Below, piece by piece: positions 50,581-59,403 of a DNA stretch of 64,000 bases; within the stretch, counting starts at the first letter, position 1, and each line of letters begins with the position of its first letter. Made by a program: the position numbers and the translations under genes. The stretch is from JAAYED01 sp040772225 (GTDB lineage: Bacteria > Chloroflexota > Anaerolineae > UBA1429), in contig JAXGYO010000002.1 in NCBI GenBank assembly GCA_040772225.1, forward strand, positions 434,001-498,000. The letters are read 5' to 3'. Below the pieces are notes generated by a model. That model searched no databases. It was not told where the DNA came from and worked only from the letters and a program-made list of their open reading frames with translations.

Positions 50581-53394
50581 ATGCACGTCCATCAGATGGT
50601 TTTGCCCTCACGTGAGACACGGGCTGCACAGGGCTGGTGGCTCCTGGCGCTTTTCGCCGCAGGGCTAATTCTCCGGCTATACCATCTTGGCAGCCAGTGT
50701 TTCTGGTTTGACGAGGCCCAGACGCTCCTTATTGCCCGGCTCCCATGGAGCGAGATCGTTCAGCGCGCCTACCGCCCTCCCCTCTATCACTATCTGCTGC
50801 ACGTCTGGAGCTCTGTCGTGCCCGACGCAGAGCTCTGGCTCAGACTGCCCTCCGCCATCTTTGGTGCGCTGATGCCTCCACTTGTGTACATGCTCGGAAC
50901 GCGTCTCTACAGTCATCACACGGGCATCCTGGCTGGCCTTTTCACAGCGTTGTCGCCCGCGCTGGTGGCCTACGCCCAGGAGCTGCGGATGTACAGCCTG
51001 ATGGCACTCGAGTTTACTCTGCTCTGCTGGTTTGCTTCACGGCTGCTGCCCGCCAGCGCCCCACGACTCGGCTCCTGGGTGGGCTATGTCCTCACGACAA
51101 TTGCTGCACTGTACACCCACTACTTTGCGCTGCCCTTCCTCCTGGCACTGGGCCTATCCGGAGTCCTGCTGACCGTGTGGTGGCGACGATACGATACCCT
51201 GCGACGCTGGATTCTTGCCCACCTGCTTGCTGGACTCGCCTATCTCCCCTGGATCGCCGTCGTACTATCAGGCCGCGGCGGGACAGAGGACTATATCGAG
51301 GCCGAAGTGAGCCCGATACTGGCCGAGGTGCCCGGCGTACCGGCTTTTCTCCACCGGCTGTGGCTCTTTTTCACAACGGGTCCCACGACCAGCGACTCGC
51401 AGATTGTGCGCATCGGGGCCATCATTGCAGGCTCTCTCTTTCTCCTTGCCCTTGCGTTCATCTCTACCAGGGCCCTTGTGCATCTCTGGAAGGAACGCCG
51501 GTCGCGGACGCTGTCAAATGGATCGCTGGCTGACCTTTTTCTGTCACTTGTTCTCGCGATACCTGTCGTGTTCGCCGCGGTGATGTATTTCCTGCGGCCC
51601 GGGACGGTACACCCGCGCCATCTGATGATGCTGGCAGCCCCGCTTAGCCTCTTTCTGGCACGTGTGGCGAATCTGCTTTGGCGTCGGGGCAAACAAGCCC
51701 GCCCGCCCGCCTTCGGCGGCGCCATCCGTATGGCGTCCCTCCTTTGGACCGGCGGTTTTCTGGTCCTGTTTCTCTTTTCCGTCGTACTATATTTCACCGA
51801 TCCGGCGATGCAGCGTGCAAATATCCGAGAGCTGGCCGATGAGATCGAGACACGAACTGGCAGAGGTGATGTGGTGTTGCTCCCCTACCAGGATTATGCC
51901 TTTGACTATTACTTTCAAGGGCCCGCCACGAGCCTATATCTCGAGACACGCGTCGGAGATCGCGATCTGTTGAACTGGGTACTGCCACAGATGCAGGACG
52001 CCCGGCGGGCCGTGTTGTTGCGCTGGGTTCACACCCTCTCCGACCCGCGAGATGCCCTGGACTGGTTTCTGGAGGCCAACGGGACGCTGGAAGAGCGCTT
52101 TTGGTCCGCCGAGCGATGGGCCAGCGTCTATGCGCTCGACGGCGAGCTTTTTTTGCCAGAGCTTGACGAAAGCAAGCTCTCCTTTGGGCCGGTACAGCTC
52201 ACGGGCACATGGATCCCTCAAGAGTTGTCTGCGGATGAGATACTCGCCATAGCGCTCTCGTGGAAACTTGTCGAGGAGACGGAGAGTGATCTCAAGGTCT
52301 CAGTGCGCCTCATAGACGCGGGCGGACATGTCGTTGTGGCCGACGATAGAGTCATTCTGGGTGAACGGTCACCGGTTGGCACGAGTCAGTGGAAGCCCGG
52401 AAGCCAGGCACACAACTATTATCTCCTCGAGATTCCGCCTGGCACCCCGCCTGTGGACTATCGTGTGACGGTCACTGTCTATGACGAGTCGGGACCGCTG
52501 CCTGCCCGCGAGGAGGCCCTGTCTGTGGGGATGCAGGTAGACCTGGCCAATGTTGTGCTGCTGCCGCGGGCCCTATCAAGTGCGACCCTTCCCGCGGGGG
52601 AGAGCCTCACTGTCCTCGATCAAGAACTGGCAAGGGGTCTGCAAGTGGCGGCGATTGGGCCCTTGCCGCCGTCGCTCGAACCGGCCCAACCGCTGAGTTT
52701 CACGATATACTGGCGCTCAACCCGCAACCTGGCAGTGTTGGAGCCCGCCATCGTGCTGGTGGACGAGACCGGGAATCTTGTGGCAGAGACCAATGGCACC
52801 CCGGTCTACGGTCAGTACCCCACAGACCGATGGGCAGCCGGAGAGCTGGTGACGGATCGCCGCACGCTGCGCACCGGTCCGGAGGCCGCTCCCGGGTTGG
52901 TGAACCTGTATGCACGGTTGGATGACCAGCAGGTCCTCCTCGGGCAGCTGGAAATCACGCCCAGCGAACGCAGTTTCGCGTCGCCAATGCCCCAGCAGAC
53001 CGTGCAGGCGACGCTGGACCAGTGGGCTCAGCTGTCCGGCTACAGCCTTGCCCCGGAGGTGGTCCGTGCCGGCGGCCCACTGACCGTTACGCTCTTCTGG
53101 CAGGCACTGAAACCATCGAGCGGGGCCGACTATACAGTGTTTGTTCAGCTACTTTCACCAGAAGATCGTGTCATTGCCCAACACGACGGTATGCCTGCAC
53201 TGGGCCGTTGGCCGACAGGGACCTGGGTGCAGGGCCAGACGATCGAGGACCGGCACGAGTTGACCTTTGGCGACAGCACGTTCGCTGGCGAGGCACGTCT
53301 GATTGCCGGTCTCTACGATGCGTCCACACTCATCCGCGTGCTCACCGCCGACGGTGCCGACCACGTCGAACTGGGACGCGTGACCATCCAGTGA
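50581..53394 (+). CDS. GT-C-like (family 39) membrane glycosyltransferase with beta-domain repeats
   Basis: The protein of about 937 residues begins with a membrane part of roughly ten helices and a conserved luminal loop FWFDEAQT with the D-E pair expected of dolichol/undecaprenyl-phosphate-dependent mannosyltransferases, plus YRPPLYHYLLHVW. Residues about 500-937 are outside the membrane and include at least three similar beta-sandwich units (with YPT..W..GE...D or PTGTWVQGQTIEDRHE). The ATG at 50581 was chosen; a TTG at 50560 overlapping the previous stop is possible. It probably transfers a sugar from a lipid carrier at the cell surface. Confidence 0.82.
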   Translation: MHVHQMVLPSRETRAAQGWWLLALFAAGLILRLYHLGSQCFWFDEAQTLLIARLPWSEIVQRAYRPPLYHYLLHVWSSVVPDAELWLRLPSAIFGALMPPLVYMLGTRLYSHHTGILAGLFTALSPALVAYAQELRMYSLMALEFTLLCWFASRLLPASAPRLGSWVGYVLTTIAALYTHYFALPFLLALGLSGVLLTVWWRRYDTLRRWILAHLLAGLAYLPWIAVVLSGRGGTEDYIEAEVSPILAEVPGVPAFLHRLWLFFTTGPTTSDSQIVRIGAIIAGSLFLLALAFISTRALVHLWKERRSRTLSNGSLADLFLSLVLAIPVVFAAVMYFLRPGTVHPRHLMMLAAPLSLFLARVANLLWRRGKQARPPAFGGAIRMASLLWTGGFLVLFLFSVVLYFTDPAMQRANIRELADEIETRTGRGDVVLLPYQDYAFDYYFQGPATSLYLETRVGDRDLLNWVLPQMQDARRAVLLRWVHTLSDPRDALDWFLEANGTLEERFWSAERWASVYALDGELFLPELDESKLSFGPVQLTGTWIPQELSADEILAIALSWKLVEETESDLKVSVRLIDAGGHVVVADDRVILGERSPVGTSQWKPGSQAHNYYLLEIPPGTPPVDYRVTVTVYDESGPLPAREEALSVGMQVDLANVVLLPRALSSATLPAGESLTVLDQELARGLQVAAIGPLPPSLEPAQPLSFTIYWRSTRNLAVLEPAIVLVDETGNLVAETNGTPVYGQYPTDRWAAGELVTDRRTLRTGPEAAPGLVNLYARLDDQQVLLGQLEITPSERSFASPMPQQTVQATLDQWAQLSGYSLAPEVVRAGGPLTVTLFWQALKPSSGADYTVFVQLLSPEDRVIAQHDGMPALGRWPTGTWVQGQTIEDRHELTFGDSTFAGEARLIAGLYDASTLIRVLTADGADHVELGRVTIQ

Positions 53395-53497
53395 TGGGTA
53401 CGCCCTGCCTTGCCACACCAGGACGGGGTTTTCGTCCCATGCCCTGCAGCGGTCTATAATAACCCCTCGAAAACCCCATCGTGAGGCGCTCACATAT

Positions 53498-55783
53498 ATG
53501 CTAGACCAGGCGCAGGAAAAGCGCACAGCCTTTGGATTCTGCACCAGACGAGATCATCTGATCGTTGCCGTCACATTGCTGGCCTTTGTTATACTGGCTG
53601 GGCGGTTCGCTTTGGTCACCCCGATCTTTGAGATGCCTGAAGAGCCCTGGCATCTGCGTCGCATCGCCCAGACGGCCGGTAAGGCTTTGCCGCCTGGCCA
53701 CGCAAGCTGGGCGCAAGCCCCCGAAGTGTCCTCGGTACTGGTGCAACCGCCGCTCTACTACTGGCTCGGTGCGACGCTCGTGCAGTTCTTCGACTGGGAT
53801 TCAGACCCCTCGGTCTATGAGCTCAACCCCCACGCCCGCCTGGCCAACCTCTATGGAGTTACCAATCGAAACGTCATGCTTGCCAGGGTTCCCAGTGCGC
53901 CAGGTGGATCTCTGAGCATGTCGGTGATGGTCCTGCGCATGCTCTCTGTGCTTGCGGCAGCCGTGGGGCTCCTGTTTGTCTATCGGCTGATGCTGGGTTT
54001 TACCATGGGGCGCCGCTGGCTTGCCTGGACAAGTATGCTGATGACCGGCTTTCTGCCGGGCTATGCTTTCCTCCAGAGCGGCATCAGCCCCTTTGCTCTG
54101 GGGTCATGCCTTGGTCTCGTGGCTGTATTTCTCGCCTTGCGCACGGCCTACGGCTCTGAACACCAGACCCGCGACAAGCGGCTCGCTTTTCTGTTCGCTG
54201 GACTCACCGCGATGACAATATGGTGGGGTTGGACGGCAGTGATCCTCGTGCTTGTCGTCCACGCCCGTCAGCCGCGCGGGGCAGAACTTCGAGACGCACC
54301 AGATGCCCGCGGGATGTCCCTGATTCGCGCGTTGATGGTGGCAATGGCTCTGGTTTGGCCTGCTCAGTTGTTGTTATCCAGCGCCTTGCGCACGAGCGCC
54401 ACTATCTGGCAGACCGTCAACGCTATGGGCCTTGCTGAACGACTGGACATGGCACTGCGTGCCTATTGGGGCTTGTTCGGGTGGCTGAACATTCCGATCG
54501 ACAATGCCTACTATACTGCTGTCGGCGTTGCGTTCATTCTCGGTGCCAGCGGACTCATCCTGAGGCTCGTTCAGTGGTACTGGAACATGCCATCGCGCAC
54601 CGGTCTCTCGGACGCAATCGGCGAGCACCTGCGTCCGTGGCAGATCGCCGCTATCCTCTGGGCACTGCTGGGCACTGCGGTAGCCGTGATTCATCTACTA
54701 AGCCCTTCTCGGCTCTTTCTTGGCACAACATTCCTGCCCCTTGCGCCCTTTGTGGCCCTCTTTCTGGTGCTGGGGATGGATACATGGGTCCGCACCTACG
54801 GGGCCGCGCTGACCGGCATCGTGGCCTTCATGTCCATCGCCATGACCGTGGTGTCACCTGGACTCTATGTGCAGGAGGCGTACAAACCGCCGCTCCGCCT
54901 GGCACTTCCGCAAGTCCCCGTGGACGTTCGCCCCCTCGACGTATCTTATGGCGATAGCCTGTACCTCGTCGGCTATCGACTGAAGGAGGAGACCGTGGCT
55001 CCGGGCGGGTACCTTCCGCTGACGCTGTATTGGCTTGCCCGCACACCGTTAGCCAGCGACTATACCGTCAACGTCACCGTGCTCGGTGAACAGGATGACA
55101 TGCTTTCAAGTGTCTTTACCCGGGCCGGATCTAGCCTGTTTCCGACGTCGATGTGGACACCCGGCGATGTCATAGTGCAGGATATCATCCTCGCGATCGA
55201 TGCCGATGCAGAGATACCTGTAGCGGGAACGATTGGACTCACGGTGACGGACGACGCCACGGGAGAGGTGCAGCAAGCCACAGATCCGTCGGGTGAACCG
55301 TTACCGTCAGTCTTGCCAGTGACCAGGGTCCGCATTGGGGCCGACAAGTTGATGGCATTTCGGCCCGCTCATCCGCTGGATGTAAGCTTTGATGGCCAGA
55401 TGACTTTGACGGGCTACAGCATCTTTCCAGCGACAATACACGCAGGCTGCAAAATGGACATCACGCTCTACTGGCGTGCCGAAGGCCCTCTTCTCTACGA
55501 CTATACCGTTTTTGTGCACATGGTCGACAGCGCCGGTGTGATCGTCGCTCAGGGCGACAGCCAGCCCAGGTCGGGGAGCTACCCGACGGGACTATGGTTG
55601 ATGGGCGAGCAAGTCAGTGACACGCACGCCATAGAGGTCCCGCTAGACGCCGAGGCCAAAGATCACTGGATTGAGGTTGGTATCTATCGGCTGGATACAG
55701 GTGAACGCCTCTTGATCAGCGGTCAAGAGGCTGATCAGGACCACTATCGACTGGGCCCCTTTTCTCTTTCGGCGTCCGAATAA
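53498..55783 (+). CDS. GT-C-like membrane protein with beta-domain repeats (paralogue)
   Basis: The 761-residue product resembles the preceding one in layout. It has about ten to twelve membrane helices (residues about 20-455) beginning with LIVAVTLLAFVILAGRFALV and a luminal loop EMPEEPWHLRRIAQ with E-E residues. Two external beta-sandwich units follow (LTGYSIFPATIHAGCKMDITLYWRA, YDYTVFVHMVDSAGVIVAQGD). No known catalytic motif is certain. The start is an ATG with GAGG twelve bases upstream, and a TATAAT sits at 53455 with no good -35. A surface-glycan role is inferred from similarity to its neighbour. Confidence 0.68.
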   Translation: MLDQAQEKRTAFGFCTRRDHLIVAVTLLAFVILAGRFALVTPIFEMPEEPWHLRRIAQTAGKALPPGHASWAQAPEVSSVLVQPPLYYWLGATLVQFFDWDSDPSVYELNPHARLANLYGVTNRNVMLARVPSAPGGSLSMSVMVLRMLSVLAAAVGLLFVYRLMLGFTMGRRWLAWTSMLMTGFLPGYAFLQSGISPFALGSCLGLVAVFLALRTAYGSEHQTRDKRLAFLFAGLTAMTIWWGWTAVILVLVVHARQPRGAELRDAPDARGMSLIRALMVAMALVWPAQLLLSSALRTSATIWQTVNAMGLAERLDMALRAYWGLFGWLNIPIDNAYYTAVGVAFILGASGLILRLVQWYWNMPSRTGLSDAIGEHLRPWQIAAILWALLGTAVAVIHLLSPSRLFLGTTFLPLAPFVALFLVLGMDTWVRTYGAALTGIVAFMSIAMTVVSPGLYVQEAYKPPLRLALPQVPVDVRPLDVSYGDSLYLVGYRLKEETVAPGGYLPLTLYWLARTPLASDYTVNVTVLGEQDDMLSSVFTRAGSSLFPTSMWTPGDVIVQDIILAIDADAEIPVAGTIGLTVTDDATGEVQQATDPSGEPLPSVLPVTRVRIGADKLMAFRPAHPLDVSFDGQMTLTGYSIFPATIHAGCKMDITLYWRAEGPLLYDYTVFVHMVDSAGVIVAQGDSQPRSGSYPTGLWLMGEQVSDTHAIEVPLDAEAKDHWIEVGIYRLDTGERLLISGQEADQDHYRLGPFSLSASE

Positions 55784-55796
55784 TCTTACGTGCCGC

Positions 55797-55824
55797 TTGA
55801 CAATACCGTATTGTGGGCTAAGAT
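55797..55824 (+). promoter_or_regulatory. Promoter of the DUF2089-GNAT-SHOCT operon
   Basis: TTGACA (55797-55802), a 16-base spacer and TAAGAT (55819-55824). A perfect inverted repeat starts at the end of the -35 box. Confidence 0.55.
55801..55813 (+). promoter_or_regulatory. Palindrome CAATAC-C-GTATTG between -35 and -10
   Basis: Perfect six-base arms around a single C. The core AATACCGTATT is identical to that at 17073-17083 near another GNAT operon. Its place inside the spacer fits a repressor operator. No regulator gene is adjacent except the DUF2089 protein itself, whose helical domain could bind DNA. Confidence 0.45.
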
Positions 55825-55872
55825 TATTTCAGGTGTCCTTTGATCCTCTAGTGCCACATCATAAAGGCGGTG

Positions 55873-56247
55873 ATGGTGTATCCCATTACGAGCCGGTGTC
55901 CGATGTGCGGCGGTGCGCTGTATGTATCCACCCTGCACTGTCCAGCCTGCGATGCAACGATCACCGGCAACTTTGATCTGGGGGCCTTTGGCAGGCTGTC
56001 GCCGGATCAACTCGCGTTCGCTGCGTTGTTTATTCGATGCGAAGGCAAGATCACACGCGTTCAGCAGGAGCTGGGCCTCTCCTATCCAACAGTCAGGAAC
56101 AAGCTGCAGGACCTGATACAGGCACTGGGCTACCCGCTTGGATATTCTGTATCCCAGACGGCAGAGGAGCGTAAGAGAATACTGGGTCGGCTGAGCGCCG
56201 GTGAACTCACCGCCGATGAGGCGATCGCGCTACTTTCGAACAGGTAG
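55873..56247 (+). CDS. DUF2089-family zinc-ribbon protein
   Basis: The 124-residue protein has an N-terminal zinc ribbon (CPMCGGALY ... CPAC) and a helical region with helix-turn-helix-like character (LAFAALFIRCEGKITRVQQELGLSYPTVRNKLQDLIQALG). It ends in a SHOCT-like helix pair (ILGRLSAGELTADEAIALL). DUF2089 proteins are thought to be small DNA-binding regulators; the HTH-like segment supports this. The ATG follows AAAGGCGG. It is the first gene of a three-gene operon and may control the palindrome in its own promoter. Confidence 0.85.
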   Translation: MVYPITSRCPMCGGALYVSTLHCPACDATITGNFDLGAFGRLSPDQLAFAALFIRCEGKITRVQQELGLSYPTVRNKLQDLIQALGYPLGYSVSQTAEERKRILGRLSAGELTADEAIALLSNR

Positions 56248-56251
56248 AGCC

Positions 56252-57241
56252 ATGGCCGTCATTCTCGCACGTCAGGCGCGCAACAAGGCCCCCATCCGGC
56301 CATTTCGTTTGGCCCATGATCTGCCTGCGCTCGCCGATCTGGTCGAGAGCAGTTTTGGCGAGGACTTGCGTCGGACCAACAGCCAGATCGTCGTCGAGAT
56401 GCGCGATATGGCCAACTGGGGGTTGACACTGCGCCTCCTCGAGATGCTTGGCCCCCCATACAGGGGTCTCGTATGGGAAGAGGACGGTCGCATACTGGGA
56501 AACATCACCATGGTGCGCGAACGCAAGGGGATCTGGTCACTGAGCAATGTCGCGGTCGCGCCCGAGGCACGCGGGCGGGGTATCGCCTCGGCACTCCTCG
56601 ATGGCGCCATCACCGGACTGCGAAACTCGGGAGCGCAGCACCTCACCCTGCAGGTTAGGCCAGAGAACCAGATCGCAGTAGGCATGTATCAACGACGTGG
56701 TTTTGTGTCCTATGATCGGGTCGAAGAGCTGCTAGTCCACGCTGATCGTTGGCCGGTAACTATCGGGCATCCCTCGGACACCGTGCTCATCCGCCGTCCG
56801 CTGCGCGAAGACGTGCCTGGCATCATGACGCTGATCAAAGAGTCAAGGTCCGAGCTGTCGCTTCGCTTGGGTGACAGCAGGGAGGAGCAGTGGCAACGGG
56901 GCACCTTACGCGCCGCTCTGCGATCTCTCGCAGCCAGCCTAAAGGGACAACAGCGCATAGACCTGCTTGCCTTGTCTGATGGCGTGCCCGCGGGCGTAGC
57001 CTGGGCCACGGTACGCCTGTTCAGCCTGGCGCACGAGATCGGGCTCCTGGTGGTCCCCGGCGCCCATGGGCATGTCGCCCAAGCTCTCCTGGATCGGTTA
57101 TTTTCTGAACTGGACCCGCTGCCACGCCGCGATATATTTGCATCGATCTCTACGTCGCAGCCAGAAGCGCTGGAGGCGCTCCGGCGGGTGGGATTCGAGA
57201 CAGTTCGGGCGTTGGATCGCATGGTACTCACGCTGGGCTAG
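56252..57241 (+). CDS. Two-domain GNAT acetyltransferase
   Basis: The product of about 329 residues has an N-terminal GNAT domain with motif A VAPEARGRGIASALLDGA and a B-like RPENQIAVGMYQRRGFVSYDRV. The C-terminal half has a second, less conserved acetyltransferase-like domain without a clear acetyl-CoA loop. The ATG at 56252 is four bases after the DUF2089 stop. The substrate is unknown. It shares gene order and a palindrome core with the GNAT operon at 17066. Confidence 0.85.
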   Translation: MAVILARQARNKAPIRPFRLAHDLPALADLVESSFGEDLRRTNSQIVVEMRDMANWGLTLRLLEMLGPPYRGLVWEEDGRILGNITMVRERKGIWSLSNVAVAPEARGRGIASALLDGAITGLRNSGAQHLTLQVRPENQIAVGMYQRRGFVSYDRVEELLVHADRWPVTIGHPSDTVLIRRPLREDVPGIMTLIKESRSELSLRLGDSREEQWQRGTLRAALRSLAASLKGQQRIDLLALSDGVPAGVAWATVRLFSLAHEIGLLVVPGAHGHVAQALLDRLFSELDPLPRRDIFASISTSQPEALEALRRVGFETVRALDRMVLTLG

Positions 57242-57276
57242 CCCGCTCGAGTGCCGCATTCGCCGCTGGAGGCAAC

Positions 57277-57645
57277 ATGAGCATGGATGCAGAACGACTG
57301 CAGATTCTCAAGATGGTAGAAAAAGGCCAGATCACAGCACAGGAAGGTGCCCGGCTGTTGGAGGCCCTGGCCGGGAACAGCACTGATCGTACGACAGCCT
57401 CCCGACCAACCTGGTTCCGGGTGCGCGTTACGGACACACGCACAGGCAGGCGCAAAGTCGACGTCAACATCCCGCTGAGCCTTGTTTCGGTTGGGATGCG
57501 GCTGGGGGCACGCTTTGCTCCCAAAGTCGCCGATGTTGACCTTCCAAACCTGCTCCGCCAGATTGAGCAAGAGGGAATGCAGGGCAGAGTCATCGATGTG
57601 ATGGATGAGGAAGACGGCGAGCACGTCGAGATCTTTGTTGAGTGA
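57277..57645 (+). CDS. SHOCT-like/YvlB N-terminal-type small protein
   Basis: The 122-residue product starts with a short helical pair (ERLQILKMVEKGQITAQEGARLLEAL) like the SHOCT-type oligomerisation segment of YvlB/LiaX proteins, then a compact region (WFRVRVTDTRTGRRKVDVNIPLSLV ... RVIDVMDEEDGEHVEIFVE). It has no membrane segment. The same type of helix ends the DUF2089 protein two genes upstream, hinting that the two interact. The start has GGAGG upstream. Function is unknown. Confidence 0.75.
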   Translation: MSMDAERLQILKMVEKGQITAQEGARLLEALAGNSTDRTTASRPTWFRVRVTDTRTGRRKVDVNIPLSLVSVGMRLGARFAPKVADVDLPNLLRQIEQEGMQGRVIDVMDEEDGEHVEIFVE

Positions 57646-57791
57646 GCAACGGCGGGTTGTCCCAAAGACAGCGCTCCCAGCGCTCCTCGGGAGATCGCTT
57701 TTTCAGTAAACTACAATAGCGGTTTTGCTATCCCACCTGAAATAGGGGATGGCAGGCAGCATCGCTACCATCGCAAGATACCACTGTCTGC

Positions 57792-58751
57792 CTAACGCCT
57801 GATCCGGCGCGCGCCGCTCACCCACTCTCTAATTGCGGCGCTGCGCATGATGCTCTTGACCGCGAAAGCGATTACGCCTAACCCCACCAGGATAAAGAGC
57901 AGACCCCGGACAGGGCGCGGGATAAACTGCAGCGTCAGATAGTAAACAAACTCCGGAAACGGCTGCACACGATACAGATGCGTAAGTAGGTAGGCAATCC
58001 CGAGGCTGAGTCCTAACGCTCCGAAAGTGAGAAAGAACAGCCAGCGCGCGATATCCGTGCGTTGCACGCGAGTACGTCCGGTCTGCTCAGCCAGTTCCCG
58101 AGCGAGCGGCGATAACAGCGTCATCGATGCCAGCCGGTCGATGTTCGCCGGCAACAGCAGATCGGAGGGTACAGCAACCGGCTCCTCACGACTCGAGCCT
58201 ATCTGCCGGGCGATATCCTCCTCTACCTGTATATATTGTACTGCCGTAATCAAATCTGCGGCCACCGGAAAATCGCGCTCCAGGTCAGCGCGACCAAATA
58301 CCTGTTCGATGGACCGGTCGCCCAGGATCACGATCGGGCGCACGCCTGCCTCTCTCGCCGTGAAAACATCATCCAGCGTGTCAGCAAGCAGATAGCAGCT
58401 CTCAGGTTGCAGGCCCAACCGCGCCACAGCCGACCAGACCAGGCCCGGATACGTGTCACGATGCGGGCCATCGGCCGGGGTACCTTTGCATCGGATAGCT
58501 GCATCCACGCGACCACCACCCGCCTGCAACTGCTTGGCGGTTTCCATCAGCACTTGATACGCCGGCTGGTCCTCCTCCTGGCCCTGACGCTCATTCACAG
58601 CGCAGAAAAGCAGGATCAGCACTTCATCACTGCCCAGCAGCCGTACCGCCTCGATGGTCGCCGGCATAAGCTTCCAGTCAGGTGCCGGATCTGCCAGGTC
58701 GATATCACTGTCACGCAGCAGGCTGGCCTGATGGATGAATACTGCCTTCAT
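57792..58751 (-). CDS. Degenerate HAD-like protein with two C-terminal membrane helices
   Basis: The 319-residue product has an N-terminal region like histidinol-phosphatase-type HAD proteins: the segments LLADTLDDVFTAREAGVRPIVILG and PATIEAVRLLGSDEVLILLFCAVN correspond to motif IV and the phosphate-binding strand. The first-motif DxD nucleophile is absent (IHQASLLRDSDI), so phosphatase activity is unlikely. Two hydrophobic helices follow (ARWLFFLTFGALGLSLGIAYLL, VRGLLFILVGLGVIAFAV). It is cotranscribed after bactofilin, suggesting a scaffold or envelope role. Confidence 0.6.
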   Translation of the reverse strand: MKAVFIHQASLLRDSDIDLADPAPDWKLMPATIEAVRLLGSDEVLILLFCAVNERQGQEEDQPAYQVLMETAKQLQAGGGRVDAAIRCKGTPADGPHRDTYPGLVWSAVARLGLQPESCYLLADTLDDVFTAREAGVRPIVILGDRSIEQVFGRADLERDFPVAADLITAVQYIQVEEDIARQIGSSREEPVAVPSDLLLPANIDRLASMTLLSPLARELAEQTGRTRVQRTDIARWLFFLTFGALGLSLGIAYLLTHLYRVQPFPEFVYYLTLQFIPRPVRGLLFILVGLGVIAFAVKSIMRSAAIREWVSGARRIRR

Positions 58752-58760
58752 GGTGCGCCT

Positions 58761-59336
58761 CTAGACCCGGTCGGCCATGGGATCTGACTGGTCGGATACC
58801 TGATCGCCCTCTTCGGCAGTTCCCTCATCCGGGCTCTCGCCGGCATCTGGGTTCCGCTCGGCGTCATCGCCGCCATTGCCCTCACGAGTGCGCGATGAGG
58901 TACCATCCACGATCTCGCCCTCGTTGCCCGGCGCGAGGAGCCGTGGCTCACCGGCCAGGAGCAACTCGTCTACGTCCTGACCATCCATAAAGCACTGGCC
59001 GCGAAAGAGTCCGCCCTCGTCGATCATGAGCGATCCTACGGTCACCTCACCAAAGACCCGGCCGCTGGAGAGAATCTCCAGGCGCCCGACCGTCTGTATG
59101 TTACCCTGTATTTGCCCCCATACCTGCACCGCGTTGGCGCGAATGTCCGCAACCACCCTCGCTGACGGGCCCACGACGAGGTTTCCCGCTGTCTCGATAG
59201 TCCCTTGAAGAACACCATCTACCCGGATATTACCATCGGACTTGAGCACGCCCTTAAGGTTGGTCGTGCTTCCAAGAACAGTCTCCAGACCCCCAACAGC
59301 TGTGGTGGCACTCTCTTCACGCCTGAACAGTGGCAT
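58761..59336 (-). CDS. Bactofilin-family (polymer-forming cytoskeletal) protein
   Basis: The 191-residue protein has the DUF583/bactofilin beta-helix core with short repeats of hydrophobic residues: GNIRVDGVLQGTIETAGNLVV, GQIQGNIQTVGRLEIL, GRVFGEVTVGSLMIDEGGLFRGQC. A charged, disordered C-terminal tail follows. Bactofilins polymerise into filaments that position cell-wall or surface machinery. The ATG at 59336 has GAGGAGAG upstream. It is followed immediately by the HAD-like membrane protein gene. Confidence 0.92.
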   Translation of the reverse strand: MPLFRREESATTAVGGLETVLGSTTNLKGVLKSDGNIRVDGVLQGTIETAGNLVVGPSARVVADIRANAVQVWGQIQGNIQTVGRLEILSSGRVFGEVTVGSLMIDEGGLFRGQCFMDGQDVDELLLAGEPRLLAPGNEGEIVDGTSSRTREGNGGDDAERNPDAGESPDEGTAEEGDQVSDQSDPMADRV

Positions 59337-59403
59337 CTTGGCTCTCTCCTCTACGACTCTGTAGGTCACCCTTGATACGGAGCCCGGCCTCTCGTTACCG
59401 TGG

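Noticed and set aside
53432..53460. Promoter for the second GT-C protein (TATAAT at 53455-53460)
   Set aside because: The -10 is perfect, but no convincing -35 is found 15-19 bases upstream; left out as a feature.
57712..57745. Terminator between the convergent SHOCT-like and HAD-like genes
   Set aside because: Only short imperfect stems (ATAGC/GCTAT and ATCCC/GGGAT) without T-runs are present.
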